Shown piece by piece: positions 19,955-20,042 of a stretch of DNA of 20,042 nt (positions within the stretch are counted from its first letter, which is position 1; every line of letters begins with the position of its first letter). A program made the translations under genes and the position numbers. The stretch is from Cudoniella acicularis. Its lineage: Eukaryota > Ascomycota > Leotiomycetes > Helotiales > Helotiaceae. Location: assembly GCA_013054445.1 (NCBI GenBank), contig JAAMPI010001091.1:1-20042 (forward strand), written 5' to 3'. The notes below the pieces were generated by a model. The model worked only from the letters and a program-made list of their open reading frames with translations. It searched no databases and had not been told where the DNA came from.

Positions 19955-20042
19955 TCAGCGTGCCTTGAGGGGGTTAGCTGGTTCTTGTTCTGGTTCTTGG
20001 TGGGTTTGGGGCTTTTTGTTGGAGGTAGGAGGTAGTGTTGGG
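19955..20042 (-). CDS. possible 3' end of a minus-strand gene cut by the window edge
   Basis: Read on the minus strand from the right edge, one frame runs 28 codons to TGA at 19955-19957: it is Pro/Gln/Glu/Lys-rich with NKKPQTHQEPEQEPANPLKA near the end. This looks like a polar C-terminal tail, and the gene would converge on the A1-like gene. A second minus frame is also open across the same stretch and is Pro/Lys/Asn-rich, so the choice of frame, and whether it is coding at all, is uncertain. Confidence 0.3.
   Translation of the reverse strand, partial: PTLPPTSNKKPQTHQEPEQEPANPLKAR

Overview
The window reads as nuclear DNA of a filamentous ascomycete (Pezizomycotina; a Leotiomycete is my guess from overall style, not a demonstrated placement). 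The reasons are large, mostly single-exon genes interrupted by short introns of 49-79 nt (one of 193 nt) with GTATGT/GTAAGT-type donors, CTAAT/CTGAC branch sites and CAG/TAG acceptors; an F-box protein; a Ser/Thr-rich, apparently GPI-anchored wall protein with a Kex2-type site; and long pyrimidine-rich intergenic leaders. I see no rRNA, tRNA, CRISPR or intact transposon.

Layout. Positions 1-2531 are AT-rich and hold no convincing gene, only a possible relic at 1311-1565. At 2532-3596 (minus) is a 354-aa multi-pass membrane protein of unknown function. Positions 3597-6260 are mostly non-coding but contain an orphan minus-strand coding-like exon at 5411-5653 whose 5' part I could not find. At 6261-9939 (minus, one intron) is a 1199-aa F-box protein with WD40-like blades and two C-terminal ubiquitin-interacting motifs. 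At 10586-13081 (minus, one intron) is an 813-aa secreted Ser/Thr/Gly-rich protein with four degenerate repeats and a GPI-like tail. A 3.6-kb intergenic region (13082-16721) holds a tandem ~110-bp duplication whose copies differ mainly by transitions, and two doubtful small ORFs. At 16722-19567 (plus, three introns) is an 850-aa single-pass membrane protein with a peptidase A1-like ectodomain and a degenerate catalytic centre. The right edge may cut into the 3' end of a minus-strand gene ending at 19955.

How the genes relate. They do not form a cluster for one pathway. Two are surface proteins transcribed divergently (the GPI-like wall protein and the A1-like receptor-shaped protein). Ubiquitin is a loose theme: the F-box/UIM protein should act in it, and the A1-like protein carries a PPTY motif of the kind recognised by Rsp5-family WW domains. 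The most interesting locus is the A1-like gene: inactive-looking ectodomain, 380-residue cytosolic tail, two upstream ORFs of which one ends in a TGATG overlap with the main start, and a first intron that is 51 nt long and stop-free in frame. Exon joins were worked out by eye from splice signals, reading phase and protein continuity and have no transcript support.
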